This document shows positions 53,096 to 63,146 of a DNA stretch of 64,000 bases, piece by piece; positions within the stretch are counted from its first letter, which is position 1, and each line of letters begins with the position of its first letter. Under the pieces are notes generated by a model. It searched no databases, was not told the DNA's origin, and was given only the letters and a program-made list of their open reading frames with translations. The stretch covers positions 62,001 to 126,000 of the forward strand of contig NZ_JAKFUM010000002.1 of the NCBI RefSeq assembly GCF_021732705.1, read 5' to 3'. Made by a program: the position numbers and the translations under genes. The stretch comes from Nevskia sp. (GTDB lineage Bacteria > Pseudomonadota > Gammaproteobacteria > Nevskiales > Nevskiaceae).

Positions 53096-54883
53096 TCAGT
53101 ACGTGCGCTTCTGCGGCGGGATGACCTTGGCTTCGTCGTCGAGCACGTTCATGTGCACCGGGCGATAGCCGAACTTCACGCCGGTGTTGCCGTCGCGCCA
53201 GGCCAAGGTGTGCTTGGTCCAGTGGTCGTCGTCGCGGTCCGGGAAGTCCTCGTGGGCGTGGGCGCCGCGCGACTCGTGGCGGTTCTCGCCGGAAGCCACG
53301 GTGATCAGCGCCTGACCGAGCAGGTTGTCGAGCTCCAGGGTTTCCATCAGGTCCGAGTTCCAGACCAGCGAGCTGTCGTTGACCTTGACGTCGGCAAACG
53401 ACTCGATGGTCTTCTGCATCTTCCGGACGCCTTCGGTCAGCGACGCCGAGGTGCGGAACACGGCCGCGTGGTTCTGCATCGTCTTCTGCATCTCGAGACG
53501 GATTTCCGCGGTGCCGCGGCTGCCCTTGGTCGAGTGACGCAGCTTGTCGAAGCGGGCGATCGCCTTCTCTTCCGATTCGGTCGAGATCTTGCCGTGCTTG
53601 GAGCCCGGCTTGACGATCGTCGCGGCATGGAGTGCTGCGGCACGGCCGAACACGACGAGGTCGAGCAGCGAGTTCGAGCCGAGACGATTCGCACCGTGCA
53701 CCGACACGCAGGCGGCCTCGCCGACCGCCATCAGGCCCGGAATCACGGTATCGGTCTTGCCGTCGAGGCTGGTGACCACTTCGCCGTGGAAGTTCGCCGG
53801 GATGCCGCCCATGTTGTAGTGGACGGTCGGCAGCACCGGGATCGGCTCCTTCGTGACATCGACGTTGGCGAAGATCTTCGCCGTCTCGGAGATGCCCGGC
53901 AGGCGCTTGTGCAGCACGTCCGGACCGAGGTGCTCGAGATGCAGGTGGATGTGGTCGCCTTCCGGACCGACACCGCGGCCTTCGCGGATCTCGATGGTCA
54001 TCGAACGGCTGACGACATCGCGCGACGCGAGGTCTTTGCGGTTCGGGGCGTAGCGCTCCATGAAGCGCTCGCCCTTCGAGTTGGTGAGATAACCGCCTTC
54101 ACCGCGCGCGCCTTCGGTGATCAGGCAGCCCGAGCCGTAGATGCCGGTCGGGTGGAACTGCACGAACTCCATGTCCTGCAGCGGAATGCCGGCGCGCTGC
54201 GCCATGGCATTGCCATCGCCGGTGCAGGTGTGGGCGCTGGTCGCCGAGAAATACGCACGGCCGTAGCCGCCGGTGGCGAGGATGACCTGCTTGGCGCGGA
54301 AGCGATGCAGGCTGCCGGTGGCCAGATCCCAGGCCAGCACGCCGTGGACCGAGCCGTCGGCGTCGGTCAACAGGTCAAGCGCGAAATACTCGATGAAGAA
54401 CTCAGCCTTGTTCTTGAGGCTCTGCTGGTACAGCGAGTGCAGCATCGCGTGGCCGGTACGGTCGGCGGCGGCGCAGGTGCGCTGCGCGGTGCCCTCGCCG
54501 TAGTTCGTGGTCATGCCACCAAACGGACGCTGGTAGATCTTGCCTTCCGGCGTGCGCGAGAACGGCACGCCCCAGTGTTCCAGCTCGATGATCGCCGGGA
54601 TCGCTTCGCGGCACATGTACTGGATCGCATCCTGGTCGCCGAGCCAGTCGGAGCCCTTGATGGTGTCGTACATGTGCCAGCGCCAGTCGTCCTCGCCCAT
54701 GTTGGCGAGCGCGGCCGAGATGCCGCCCTGGGCAGCGACGGTATGCGAACGGGTCGGGAACACCTTGGTCAGCGCCGCCGTCTTGAGGCCGGCCTGGGAC
54801 AGGCCGACGGTGGCGCGCAGGCCAGCGCCGCCGGCACCAACGACGACGACGTCATACTCGTGATGAACGATGTTGTAGGTCAT
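53096..54883 (-). CDS. sdhA: Succinate dehydrogenase flavoprotein subunit
   Basis: The 595-residue subunit has the FAD-binding start [33 protein letters not shown] with the His of the covalent flavin, the substrate site and active-site Arg region ([21 protein letters not shown]), [10 protein letters not shown] and the C-terminal [17 protein letters not shown]. It oxidises succinate to fumarate in the TCA cycle and respiratory chain. It starts 5 bp after sdhD. Confidence 0.98.
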   Translation of the reverse strand: MTYNIVHHEYDVVVVGAGGAGLRATVGLSQAGLKTAALTKVFPTRSHTVAAQGGISAALANMGEDDWRWHMYDTIKGSDWLGDQDAIQYMCREAIPAIIELEHWGVPFSRTPEGKIYQRPFGGMTTNYGEGTAQRTCAAADRTGHAMLHSLYQQSLKNKAEFFIEYFALDLLTDADGSVHGVLAWDLATGSLHRFRAKQVILATGGYGRAYFSATSAHTCTGDGNAMAQRAGIPLQDMEFVQFHPTGIYGSGCLITEGARGEGGYLTNSKGERFMERYAPNRKDLASRDVVSRSMTIEIREGRGVGPEGDHIHLHLEHLGPDVLHKRLPGISETAKIFANVDVTKEPIPVLPTVHYNMGGIPANFHGEVVTSLDGKTDTVIPGLMAVGEAACVSVHGANRLGSNSLLDLVVFGRAAALHAATIVKPGSKHGKISTESEEKAIARFDKLRHSTKGSRGTAEIRLEMQKTMQNHAAVFRTSASLTEGVRKMQKTIESFADVKVNDSSLVWNSDLMETLELDNLLGQALITVASGENRHESRGAHAHEDFPDRDDDHWTKHTLAWRDGNTGVKFGYRPVHMNVLDDEAKVIPPQKRTY

Positions 54884-54888
54884 TTCTA

Positions 54889-55269
54889 TCAGGCTCCGAG
54901 GGCGATCTTGAGCACCGCGAACACGGCCGCGGCACCGAATGCGAACAGCGCGAACTTGGACAGCACGATGCTGACCAGCTTCACGCCTTCATTGCCGACG
55001 TAGTCCTCGATCACGACCTGAACGCCGAGCGCGGCGTGATAGAACATCGCCGCGAAGTACAGCACCAGCGCCACCGCGACCAGCGGCGACTTGATCCACG
55101 CGATCATCGTCGCGTAATCGAGCAACGGGAACCGCGCGACGCTGAACACGAACCACAGCGACAGCGGAATCAGGGCAATGGCGGTCATGCGCTGCATCCA
55201 CCAGTGACCGACACCCTCCTTGGCTGAACCCAGGCCACGGGCCTGTGACAGCGGCGATCGAAGACTCAT
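54889..55269 (-). CDS. sdhD: Succinate dehydrogenase membrane anchor subunit
   Basis: The ATG at 55269 has AGGAG 8 bp upstream; an in-frame TTG at 55287 has none. The 126-residue protein has three membrane segments ([62 protein letters not shown]). The His in [17 protein letters not shown] is the expected haem b ligand. With SdhC it holds the quinone site. Confidence 0.94.
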   Translation of the reverse strand: MSLRSPLSQARGLGSAKEGVGHWWMQRMTAIALIPLSLWFVFSVARFPLLDYATMIAWIKSPLVAVALVLYFAAMFYHAALGVQVVIEDYVGNEGVKLVSIVLSKFALFAFGAAAVFAVLKIALGA

Positions 55270-55329
55270 GCGGCTAGCTCCTGACAATCAAGTGAAATCG
55301 GGGTTGCGACGGGGACTGCGGCGCGCGCT

Positions 55330-55731
55330 TCAGAGCGCGAACGCGGCGACCCAGGTCAGCACGGTCAGCACGATCGACGCGCCGACGACGGTGTAGCCGC
55401 TGGTGTACGCGGCCTTCAGCTCGAAACCGCGGCCGGTATCCCAGACCAGGTGACGAATGCCGTTGCACAGGTGATAGGTCAGCGCCCACGTGTAGGCGAA
55501 CAGCAGGATCTTGCCGACGATCGAGCCGGCGATGGCCGAGAACGTGCCGAACGCGTCCGGCCCGGTGGCGGCGGCGGTGACCCAGGCGGCGAGGAAGATC
55601 GTGCCGAAGGCGAGCGCCAGCCCGGTCAGACGATGGGTGATCGACAGCATCGACGTCAGCTGCGGCCGGTAATACGGGCCGATCATGAACGGTGACAGCG
55701 GACGGTTCGACGTTGCGGGCTTCACGGACAT
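55330..55731 (-). CDS. sdhC: Succinate dehydrogenase cytochrome b556 subunit
   Basis: From the ATG at 55731 the protein is 133 residues. RPLSPFMIGPYYRPQLTSMLSITHRLTGLALAFG contains the SITHRLTG quinone-site motif of SdhC, and YHLCNGIRHLVWDTGRGFEL carries the second haem ligand region. Three membrane spans fit the anchor. It is the first canonical sdh gene, preceded by a DUF1674 gene. Confidence 0.95.
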   Translation of the reverse strand: MSVKPATSNRPLSPFMIGPYYRPQLTSMLSITHRLTGLALAFGTIFLAAWVTAAATGPDAFGTFSAIAGSIVGKILLFAYTWALTYHLCNGIRHLVWDTGRGFELKAAYTSGYTVVGASIVLTVLTWVAAFAL

Positions 55732-55788
55732 GGGTTGCGTCACCTAGGGTCTGAGGGGATTACGTGCGAGGCGGCTGTCGGGAGGCGC

Positions 55789-56010
55789 CTAGAAATCGAT
55801 GCAGCGACCGCCCTTCTCCCAGTCACCGAACCGCGTCGGGTCGGTACCGTCCCGGCGTCCGCCAATCTCGGGAACGGTTTCGGAAATGGCTTCGGGCGCG
55901 GCTTCCGGCGCTGGCGGCACGGCGATCAGGCCGTCAGTTCCGCATTGCGGTGCAGCATTTGGCGGGGTGCCGTCTGCTGCGGGTACGTCGGAAGAGTTGG
56001 GGGAGGTCAC
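55789..56010 (-). CDS. DUF1674/SDHAF4-like succinate dehydrogenase assembly factor
   Basis: The C-terminus EIGGRRDGTDPTRFGDWEKGGRCIDF matches the conserved end of DUF1674 proteins, whose mitochondrial member SDHAF4 (Sdh8) binds the flavinated SdhA subunit. The rest is Pro/Ala-rich and probably unstructured. No ATG fits well; a GTG at 56010 gives about 73 residues, one at 56055 slightly more, and an ATG at 56127 would overlap ygfZ. It lies directly upstream of sdhC on the same strand, which supports the role. The domain match is clear; the start is not. Confidence 0.7.
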   Translation of the reverse strand: MTSPNSSDVPAADGTPPNAAPQCGTDGLIAVPPAPEAAPEAISETVPEIGGRRDGTDPTRFGDWEKGGRCIDF

Positions 56011-56105
56011 GGAGGAGTGCGGTCTGCGAAACCCCGTTAGTGTGACAAAATTCACGCATTCATGGCAACGAAGCGTGTCAGTTGAACCACCTATGCCCGG
56101 CCTCC

Positions 56106-57194
56106 ATGCCTCCTGAAACCGTTGCATCGCCCTCCCTTTTCCCGACCACGGCCACCATCGACCCGGTCGCGTCCGAACGCCGCTGGCCCACCGGTTTCGA
56201 CTGGCTCGCAGCCCTCGGCGCGCGGCTCGGAAACGACGGCCTGCCGGACTTCGGGGATCGGCGCGACGAGGCCGCCGCCGTGCTCGCCGCCGATGTCGTC
56301 GCCCCGCTGGCCGATCGCGGCACGATCCGGGTCACCGGGGCCGATGCCGATGCCTTCCTGCAGGGCCAGTTCAGCGCCGACATCCGCGAGCTGACGCCGA
56401 CCCGCGGCCAGCTGACCAGCTATTCGAACCCCAAGGGCCGGGTCCTGGCGATCTTCACCGCGATTCGGGCCGGCGATCAGATCTGGCTCGAAACCAGCCG
56501 CGCCGTGCTCGGCGACGCGCTGAAGCGGCTGCGGATGTACGTGCTGCGCTCGAAGGTCAGGCTCGACGATGCCGGCGCCGAGGTCGTGTCGATCGGCGTG
56601 GCCGGCCCGAATGCCGACCGGGTGCTGGCCGAGGCCGGCCTGCTGGTGCCGAGCGTGCTGTGCCTGTGCGCGGAAGTCGGCGGCATCGTCGTCATGCGCC
56701 GCCGTGGCGAGCGCAACCGCTACACGCTGCACGGCCCGGCCGCGACACTGGCCGCGCTGTGGCCGAAGCTTGCGGCACATGCGCGGCCGGTCGGCACCGA
56801 AGCCTGGCGGCTGACCGACATCCTCGCCGGCTTCCCGTCGCTGAGTGCGGAAACGCGCGAGCAGCATGTCGCGCAGATGATGAATCTGGACAAGCTCGAA
56901 GGCATCAGCTTTTCGAAAGGCTGCTACCCGGGTCAGGAGATCGTGGCGCGGCTGCATTACCTCGGCAACCTGAAGCGCCGGATGTATGTCGGCCGCACGG
57001 CGGCAGACGCCGTGACGCGCGGCGCGCCCGTGTTCGTCGCCGGCAGCACGGCGCCGGTCGGCGATGTGCTCGACGCCGCCATGAACGCCGATGGCGGCCA
57101 CGCCGTGCTCGTCGTGCTGCAGACGGCGCAGGCCGAAGCCGAAGACCTCCGCATCGGCGCGCCGGATGGCCTGCCGCTGACGCTGATCGCCTGA
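56106..57194 (+). CDS. ygfZ: YgfZ folate-binding iron-sulfur cluster protein
   Basis: The 362-residue protein is a GcvT-like fold that uses tetrahydrofolate to help maintain Fe-S enzymes. The diagnostic motif is KGCYPGQEIVAR at about residue 275. The N-terminal region has DADAFLQGQFSADIRELTPTRGQLTSYSNPKGRVLAI. The start is the ATG at 56106 (a TTG at 56082 also fits). It is divergent from the sdh operon, whose enzyme carries three Fe-S clusters, with a shared intergenic region of about 100 bp. Confidence 0.95.
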   Translation: MPPETVASPSLFPTTATIDPVASERRWPTGFDWLAALGARLGNDGLPDFGDRRDEAAAVLAADVVAPLADRGTIRVTGADADAFLQGQFSADIRELTPTRGQLTSYSNPKGRVLAIFTAIRAGDQIWLETSRAVLGDALKRLRMYVLRSKVRLDDAGAEVVSIGVAGPNADRVLAEAGLLVPSVLCLCAEVGGIVVMRRRGERNRYTLHGPAATLAALWPKLAAHARPVGTEAWRLTDILAGFPSLSAETREQHVAQMMNLDKLEGISFSKGCYPGQEIVARLHYLGNLKRRMYVGRTAADAVTRGAPVFVAGSTAPVGDVLDAAMNADGGHAVLVVLQTAQAEAEDLRIGAPDGLPLTLIA

Positions 57195-57307
57195 GCCGCC
57201 GCCGGCAGGCGGTGATCGAGGGTGCCCCGTTTACGGCCCGGGGCGCGGCCTGATCGGCCGGCGTCGCGCCGCGCGAGGCGATTCGCGCGGCGGTGGACGC
57301 CGGTCGG

Positions 57308-59452
57308 TCAATCGAAGCTGTACTTGATGCTGCCGACGACGTTGATCAGCGGCTGCGGATCGAAGATCACCGGGCCGTTCAGGAACGCGAAGTCCGAGGT
57401 GAAGCGGTTCGGCTGGTAGTCCACGCCGAGCGTCGCCGCGATCCGGCCGCGGCTGACCCGGCTCTTGATGCCGTAACGGATGAAGCCGTCGTCGTAGACC
57501 CGGCCGTCGGCCGTCAGCGGTCGCTGGCCGACGCGCTGGCCGAAGAGATCGACATTGACCCGATAGCCGCGGCCGACATCGCCGAACCATGAGGCGCTGA
57601 AGGTCTGCGTGTTGTCCGGCACGGTGATGATGCGGCTGGCGCCGGCCACCGCGATGTCCTTGATCTCGGTCTCGACGCCGACATGGCTCGCCTGGAAGCG
57701 CAGGTTGCGCAGCGCCTGCCATTCGATCGACAGCTCGTAGCCATCGCGCTGCGAGGTGCCGATGTTGACGACATCGAACGAGTTGTTGGCATTGGCGCCA
57801 CGCCGCAGTTCGCGCTTCGAGGTGGTGGTGAAGACATCGCCGGACAGCTTCAGGCCGAACGGCAGCCAGGCGTTGACGCCGGCATCGGCACTTTCCAGCT
57901 TGGCCACGCCGAGCGCGTCGTTGAACGTGGCGCCGGCACGGTTCTGCGACAGCTCGGTCGCCGCCGCGGTGCGGAAGCCGCCGCCATAGTTCGAGAAGAA
58001 CTCGAGTTGCCGGATCGGCGTGAACACGGCGCCGATCTTCGGCGTCAGCGTGCTCTGGTCATGCTGGCCGGAGTTGTTGGCATAGCGGTTGTTGATGACG
58101 TCGGTGCCGGCGTAATCCCAGCGCAGGCCGCCGACCAGCTTGAAGGTCTTGTGCAGCAGCACCTGCCCCTGCGCGAAGACACCGGCCTGGATCGTTTCCG
58201 CTCGCTGGTTGCGCGACTGGTTGGCGACGACATCCTCGATGCCGCCCGTGGCCGTGGCGGTGCCGGAGACCACGGTGCCATCGTCGAACTGGCCATCGCT
58301 GCCGACGGTCAGCAGCACCCGGTCCTGCCAGAGGTCGTTCGACGTGTGCTGCACGCGCCAGCCGGCGTAGCTGCGGTCGGATCGCGCGAACGACGCCGGT
58401 TCGTAGGTCGGGTCCGCCGGGTTGGGCGAAGCGCTCGGCGTGTTGAACGCGGTGTCGACGAACAGGAATTCGTCGCGGCCGGCATACGCCGTTGCGGTGA
58501 CGCCGGTCGGGCCTTTCGGAATGTAGTTGGCCACGAACGTGTAGTAGTCGTTCTTGCCGCGATCGAACTGCGAACCGGCCGTGGCGCTGCGTCGGTCGAC
58601 CACGCCGGCGCGCACGTCGTCGGCGCTCAGGAAGCCATTGCCGCGGTAGTCGCGGAAGCTGGCGTTGAAGCGCAGCGACAGGTTGCCGTCGAGCACCGGA
58701 AAGGTGAACTTGTTGAAGCTGTTGACGCGCTTGTAGTCGCCGCGCTCGCGGTAGCCATCGCGGTCCAGATAGTCGAAGGCCACGAACGGCGTGATGCCCT
58801 GATGCTCGCGGCCGTAGATCGCGCTGCCGCTGTAGTTGCCGTACGAGCCGGCCTGCGCCGAGACGCTGGTCTTGTCCTTCGACTTGGTGATGATGTTGAT
58901 CGCGCCGGACAGGTTGTAGTTGCCGTACAGCGCCGAGAACGGACCCTTGACGATCTCGATCCGCTCGATCAGTTCCGGCGTCAGCCAGTTTAAATCGACC
59001 GCGCCGTGGCGGTTGGCGCCGTTCGGCGCATTGACCGGCACGCCGTCGATGAACACCGCCGCATCGGCGCCGTGGAAGCTCGAAAAGCCGCGGATGCTGA
59101 TGTCGTCGCCGATGTCGCCGGTCGGGCTCGACGGCCCCAGCGTGATGCCCGGCGTCTGGCGCAGCAGATCCGTCGCATCCGAAAACGGCAGCGCCTGAAT
59201 GCGGTCCCGATCGATCACGTAGGTCTGGCCCGGCAAGCCGTCGATCCGGTCGGTCAGCTCGATCTTGCCGGCATCGCGCTCGCCGGCCACCTTCACTTCG
59301 GACAAGGTGGTGACGGTGGCGACCTCGGTCGCTTTCGGCGCAGCGTTCGCGGCTTCGGTCTGGGCCAGCGCCGGCAGGCTGACGGCGGCGGCAGGCAGGC
59401 AGAACGCGAGGCGGATGGCTGCCGTCATCGCGGCAGCAGGAGTCGTCTTCAT
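57308..59452 (-). CDS. TonB-dependent outer-membrane receptor
   Basis: From the ATG at 59452 the protein is 714 residues. A signal peptide (LAFCLPAAAVSLPALAQ) precedes a TonB box-like VTTLSEVKVAGE, the plug domain (GLPGQTYVIDRDRIQALPF, TPGITLGPSSPTGDIGDDISIRGF, GADAAVFIDGVPVN) and a 22-strand barrel ending INVVGSIKYSFD. No haem or known siderophore motif is visible. It is the last gene of an ABC-transporter operon, 74 bp after the ATPase, which is not a usual setting for siderophore uptake. Substrate unknown. Confidence 0.94.
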   Translation of the reverse strand: MKTTPAAAMTAAIRLAFCLPAAAVSLPALAQTEAANAAPKATEVATVTTLSEVKVAGERDAGKIELTDRIDGLPGQTYVIDRDRIQALPFSDATDLLRQTPGITLGPSSPTGDIGDDISIRGFSSFHGADAAVFIDGVPVNAPNGANRHGAVDLNWLTPELIERIEIVKGPFSALYGNYNLSGAINIITKSKDKTSVSAQAGSYGNYSGSAIYGREHQGITPFVAFDYLDRDGYRERGDYKRVNSFNKFTFPVLDGNLSLRFNASFRDYRGNGFLSADDVRAGVVDRRSATAGSQFDRGKNDYYTFVANYIPKGPTGVTATAYAGRDEFLFVDTAFNTPSASPNPADPTYEPASFARSDRSYAGWRVQHTSNDLWQDRVLLTVGSDGQFDDGTVVSGTATATGGIEDVVANQSRNQRAETIQAGVFAQGQVLLHKTFKLVGGLRWDYAGTDVINNRYANNSGQHDQSTLTPKIGAVFTPIRQLEFFSNYGGGFRTAAATELSQNRAGATFNDALGVAKLESADAGVNAWLPFGLKLSGDVFTTTSKRELRRGANANNSFDVVNIGTSQRDGYELSIEWQALRNLRFQASHVGVETEIKDIAVAGASRIITVPDNTQTFSASWFGDVGRGYRVNVDLFGQRVGQRPLTADGRVYDDGFIRYGIKSRVSRGRIAATLGVDYQPNRFTSDFAFLNGPVIFDPQPLINVVGSIKYSFD

Positions 59453-59526
59453 GGGTGCGGAGCGGGTGTGGGCGAAAAGGGGAGGAAGCGCAGCCGTCCG
59501 CCGTCGCGGACCGGCGAGGTCGCGGG

Positions 59527-60231
59527 TCAATCGCGCATGTGTTCGAGGTACAGCGCTTCCAGATCGGCATGGCCGATCTCGCTGGCACGCAGGGTCTGGC
59601 GCAGCTTGCCGGCGCGCATGATCCCGATCCGGGTGCCGGTTTCGCGGGCGCGGAACAGGTCGTGGGTCGCCATCAGGATCGCCACGCCTTCACCACTCAG
59701 GCGGGTCAGCAGCTCGCTGAATTCGTTCGACGCCTTGGGATCGAGTCCGGAGGTGGGCTCGTCCAGCAGCAGGGCCTTGGCGTCCTTGGCCATGGCGATG
59801 GCAATGCCGACCTTCTGGCGCATGCCCTTGGAATAGGTGCCGACGCGCTTCTCGGCCGCGCCGTCCGGCAGGCCCGCGGATTTCAGGATGCTGCGCAGCT
59901 TCGTCATGCCGAAGTCCTCGCCGGTGGCGAGGCTGGCGAAGAAGCGCAGGTTCTCGAGCCCGGTGAGGTTGCGGTACAGCGTCACCTGTTCCGGGATGTA
60001 GGCCACGAACTGCTTGGTTGCGAGCCCGTTCTGGTGGACGTCCAGGCCGTTGATCAGCGCCGCGCCGGAGGTCGGCTCGATGAAATCCAGAAACAGGTTG
60101 ATGGTCGTGGTCTTGCCGGCACCGTTGGCGCCGAGCAGGCAGAAGATCTCGCCCGGCGCGATCTCCAGATCGAGGCTGTCGAGCGCCGTCTGATCGCCGT
60201 ATTTCTTGGTCAAGGCTTTAGTTTGCAACAC
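59527..60231 (-). CDS. ABC transporter ATP-binding protein
   Basis: The GTG at 60231 with GGGGA upstream (in the end of the permease gene) gives 234 residues. Motifs are Walker A LGANGAGKTTTI, Q-loop AYIPEQVTLYRN, signature YSKGMRQKVGIAIAM, Walker B ALLLDEPTSGLDP and H-loop MATHDLFRA. It resembles ABC-2-type exporters (NosF/CcmA-like). It serves the two DUF3526 permeases encoded just upstream. Confidence 0.93.
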   Translation of the reverse strand: MLQTKALTKKYGDQTALDSLDLEIAPGEIFCLLGANGAGKTTTINLFLDFIEPTSGAALINGLDVHQNGLATKQFVAYIPEQVTLYRNLTGLENLRFFASLATGEDFGMTKLRSILKSAGLPDGAAEKRVGTYSKGMRQKVGIAIAMAKDAKALLLDEPTSGLDPKASNEFSELLTRLSGEGVAILMATHDLFRARETGTRIGIMRAGKLRQTLRASEIGHADLEALYLEHMRD

Positions 60232-60232
60232 G

Positions 60233-61726
60233 TTATTTCCCCACACGAAAACGGCGGAAGCCGCGCGCGGCGAGCAGCGCGAGCAGCACGGACGGCCATG
60301 CGAGACCGAGCCAGTCGGCGATCAGGGCCGAGCCGCGCCGCGGTGCCGGCATCACGAACGCCGGGATGCGGTCGAGATCGTCGGCGGTCATCGAGGCACC
60401 GGCTTCGATCTTCGGAACGAAGTAGCCGCGAAACGCGGCCTGGTAGTCGCGCACCGCGGCGATGAACTGCTCGGTGCGACTGCGATCGGCCCCGGCCAGC
60501 CGGTTCAGGGCCGACTGGAAACTGAGCGCCGGCGACAGGAAGCGCAGGCGCTCGGCCAGCCGCTGCTGTGCGGACAGCCGCCGCTCGAAGGCATCGGCGA
60601 TCGGCGCGACCGCCGCTTCGCTGGCCTGCGCGACCAGCCACGACTTCAGGATCGCCTTCGGGCTGTCGAAGTTGTCGCGGCCGTTGGCATCGCCGCGGAT
60701 CGGCTGCTCGGCATGCTGCAGGTTGAAATCGCTGACCAGATTCTTGCCGCCGTTGCGGGCGTTGACCACGGTGGCGCGCAAGCGGTTGGTCAGCTCGGCC
60801 CGATCCGGTGGCGGCTGCAGACCCAGCACCAGCAGGTTCAGCAGCGACGGAATCACCAGCACCAGCGCCAGCCACCAGCCGCCGAGCCGCAGGGCATTCG
60901 ACGACGACGAGCGACCGCGGACATTGACCCAGGCGCTCAGCAGCAGCCAGAACAGGCTGTAGCTGACGATCATCAGGAGCAGCGCGCCGAGATCCCGCCA
61001 GGCCGCGGCCGAGGCCGGCACCCCGGCGAACAGCAGCAGGCCGACGACGATCACCGACAGCGCCGGCAGCAGCAGCACCGCCGCGCGCGACAGCAGCTTG
61101 GCCAGCACCACCCGCGTCATCGCTACCGGCTGCACCGCGACCAGCGCGAGCGTGCCCTGCTCCAGTTCCGACGACAGCAGGTTGTGACTGAACGCGAGCA
61201 GCAGCAGCGGCAGCACGGCCGTCAGCAGGAACACCAGATCGAAACGGCCGACCGCCAGCGTCGCCGGGTTCTGGGTCGAGGCCCGGGCATCGTCGAACAG
61301 GGCGTAGCGGCTGGTGGCAACGCGCATCGTCGCGAGCGCGGGCTGGACCTCGCCGGCATTGCTGGCCATCAGCGCCAGCGGCAGCGATGCCAGGCCCGGC
61401 CGGGCATCCGGCGCCAGCGGCGACTTGATCCAGCCGGGGTACCAGCCGGGCTTTTCGCCCAGCGTGGCGCCCTGCCCAGCTTCATAGATGCGCAGGTCCG
61501 TCTGGAAGTCCGCCGTGCGCTGTTTCGACTGCGCGGCGGCGAGCGCCACATCGGCCTCGCGGCCCCGCAGCCAGGCCGCGCCGGAAGCCAGCGCATACAG
61601 CGTGGCGGCGGCGAAAATCGCCAAGGCGATCAACAGGCTGCGATCGGCCAGCGCCATGCGGCGCTCATGCCGCAGGAGGATCGACAAGGTCTTCGGCGGC
61701 GCCATGCGATGGGTCGAGGCGCTCAT
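60233..61726 (-). CDS. ABC-2-type permease, DUF3526 group (second)
   Basis: The 497-residue membrane protein has an N-terminal helix (SLLIALAIFAAATLYALASG), a large periplasmic domain (about 60-165), then five or so helices (FDLVFLLTAVLPLLLLAFSHNLLSSELEQGT, VLLLPALSVIVVGLLLFAG) and a C-terminal soluble segment before the last helix. The LSSELEQGTL signature follows ABC-2 permeases. It starts 1 bp after the first permease, and the ATPase starts 1 bp after it. Probably one half of a heterodimeric exporter. Confidence 0.88.
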   Translation of the reverse strand: MSASTHRMAPPKTLSILLRHERRMALADRSLLIALAIFAAATLYALASGAAWLRGREADVALAAAQSKQRTADFQTDLRIYEAGQGATLGEKPGWYPGWIKSPLAPDARPGLASLPLALMASNAGEVQPALATMRVATSRYALFDDARASTQNPATLAVGRFDLVFLLTAVLPLLLLAFSHNLLSSELEQGTLALVAVQPVAMTRVVLAKLLSRAAVLLLPALSVIVVGLLLFAGVPASAAAWRDLGALLLMIVSYSLFWLLLSAWVNVRGRSSSSNALRLGGWWLALVLVIPSLLNLLVLGLQPPPDRAELTNRLRATVVNARNGGKNLVSDFNLQHAEQPIRGDANGRDNFDSPKAILKSWLVAQASEAAVAPIADAFERRLSAQQRLAERLRFLSPALSFQSALNRLAGADRSRTEQFIAAVRDYQAAFRGYFVPKIEAGASMTADDLDRIPAFVMPAPRRGSALIADWLGLAWPSVLLALLAARGFRRFRVGK

Positions 61727-61727
61727 C

Positions 61728-63146
61728 TCAGATCTCCACCGACGTGCGGCGAATCGCCCACAACGCCAGCCCGAGCGCCGCGCCGGACCACAGCACCAGC
61801 AGCGCGAAATCCGGCAGCGTCGGCATCAGCGCGGCCTGCATCGACGGCTCGACGTACTGGAAGCGCGGCACCTTCGCCCACAGCTCCGGGCCGCCGGCGT
61901 CGTCGGTCCACTGATCGAGCTTGCCGTTGACCGTGTAGTCGTCGTTGATCAACTGGATCGACTGGCGCCGGTACCGCTCGGCCTGCTCGGTGAAATCGCG
62001 CTGCACGGTGAGATCGGTGCCGGCCAGCGCCATCGAGACCGGCTTCACTGCCAGCAGCGGCGTCAGCAGCGCGAAAGCGCGCTGCACCAGCGCCTGCCGC
62101 TGGTACTGCTGCCAGAGTTCGCCGTAGCGCCGATCCATCACCAGCGCGCCGTAGCGCTCGCCTTCCGACAGCGCGATGCCGTCGAAATTGATCGGCAGAT
62201 CCTCGATCCGGCTGACGCCGTACTGCTTGAACAGCGCGGCCTTGACGCTGCTCAGCCGCGCGTCCTCGGCATCGTGACCACTGATGCCGTTGCGGACGTC
62301 GTCGGCCAGCACCTTGCGGAAGCTGGCCACGGTCGGCACCGGTGCGAGGTGGTTGGCGGCGTCCACCGCGAGGCGCGGCAGCAGCAGGCTGGACAGCAGC
62401 CAGAAGCCGAGCAGCACGACCAGCGCCTGTCGCGAGGACGGCGCCCGCGCCGACACCGCCAGCGTGATGCCGGCGAAGGCGATGAAGTACAGCAGGTAAC
62501 CGACGCTCATCAGCGCCAGCCGCAGCAGATCGATCGCGCCATGGCCGCTGACCAGCAGCGCCGCCGAACCGATCACGGCCACCGGCACCAGGATCGCCAG
62601 CAGGCTCGCGCTCAGGCCCAGCGCCTTGCCGAGCACCAGCGCCCGGCGCGTCACGCCGACACTCAGCAACTGCCGGAACGTGCCGTTCTCGCGTTCACCG
62701 CTGAAGCCGGCGAACGCCACGAGAATGATCAGCAGCGGCACCAGCAGCTGCAGCACCAGGGCAGCGGTCAGTTCGCCGAACACCGGCAGCAGCGCGGCAT
62801 CGTCGGCCGGCCGCGCGCGCGACGGCGTCTGGACATGCGCTTCCAGATACACGGCGCTGCCGGCATACGGGTTGACGCCTTCGTCGACGAACGCCAGCGC
62901 TCCCTGTGGCTTGAAGATGTAGCGCCCGAAGTGCGCCGCGCTGTGCGGGTTGAGCTTGCCCTGCGACAGCCAGATGCGCGTGTCTTCCGCCTGCGCGGTC
63001 TTGCGCGCCGCGTCGGCCCGGGCCTGATGCTGCAGCCCGACGGCCAGTGCCAGCAGCAGCAGGCCGATCAGGATGGCGCCGGCAAGGCGCACCTGCCCGC
63101 CACGCCAGGTGTCGAGGATCTCTCGACGGGCGATGGTGATGATCAC
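61728..63146 (-). CDS. ABC-2-type permease, DUF3526 group (first)
   Basis: The GTG at 63146 has GGGGA 8 bp upstream and gives 472 residues; a GTG at 63209 extends through Arg-rich sequence and is unlikely. ITIARREILDTWRGGQVRLAGAILIGLLLLALAVGLQ starts the protein, followed by a large external domain and a membrane core (LVPLLIILVAFAGFSGERENGTFRQLLSVGVTRR) with the GERENGT motif of ABC-2 permeases. It leads the operon. Paired DUF3526 permeases with one ATPase are seen near TonB receptors; the substrate is not known. Confidence 0.88.
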   Translation of the reverse strand: MIITIARREILDTWRGGQVRLAGAILIGLLLLALAVGLQHQARADAARKTAQAEDTRIWLSQGKLNPHSAAHFGRYIFKPQGALAFVDEGVNPYAGSAVYLEAHVQTPSRARPADDAALLPVFGELTAALVLQLLVPLLIILVAFAGFSGERENGTFRQLLSVGVTRRALVLGKALGLSASLLAILVPVAVIGSAALLVSGHGAIDLLRLALMSVGYLLYFIAFAGITLAVSARAPSSRQALVVLLGFWLLSSLLLPRLAVDAANHLAPVPTVASFRKVLADDVRNGISGHDAEDARLSSVKAALFKQYGVSRIEDLPINFDGIALSEGERYGALVMDRRYGELWQQYQRQALVQRAFALLTPLLAVKPVSMALAGTDLTVQRDFTEQAERYRRQSIQLINDDYTVNGKLDQWTDDAGGPELWAKVPRFQYVEPSMQAALMPTLPDFALLVLWSGAALGLALWAIRRTSVEI

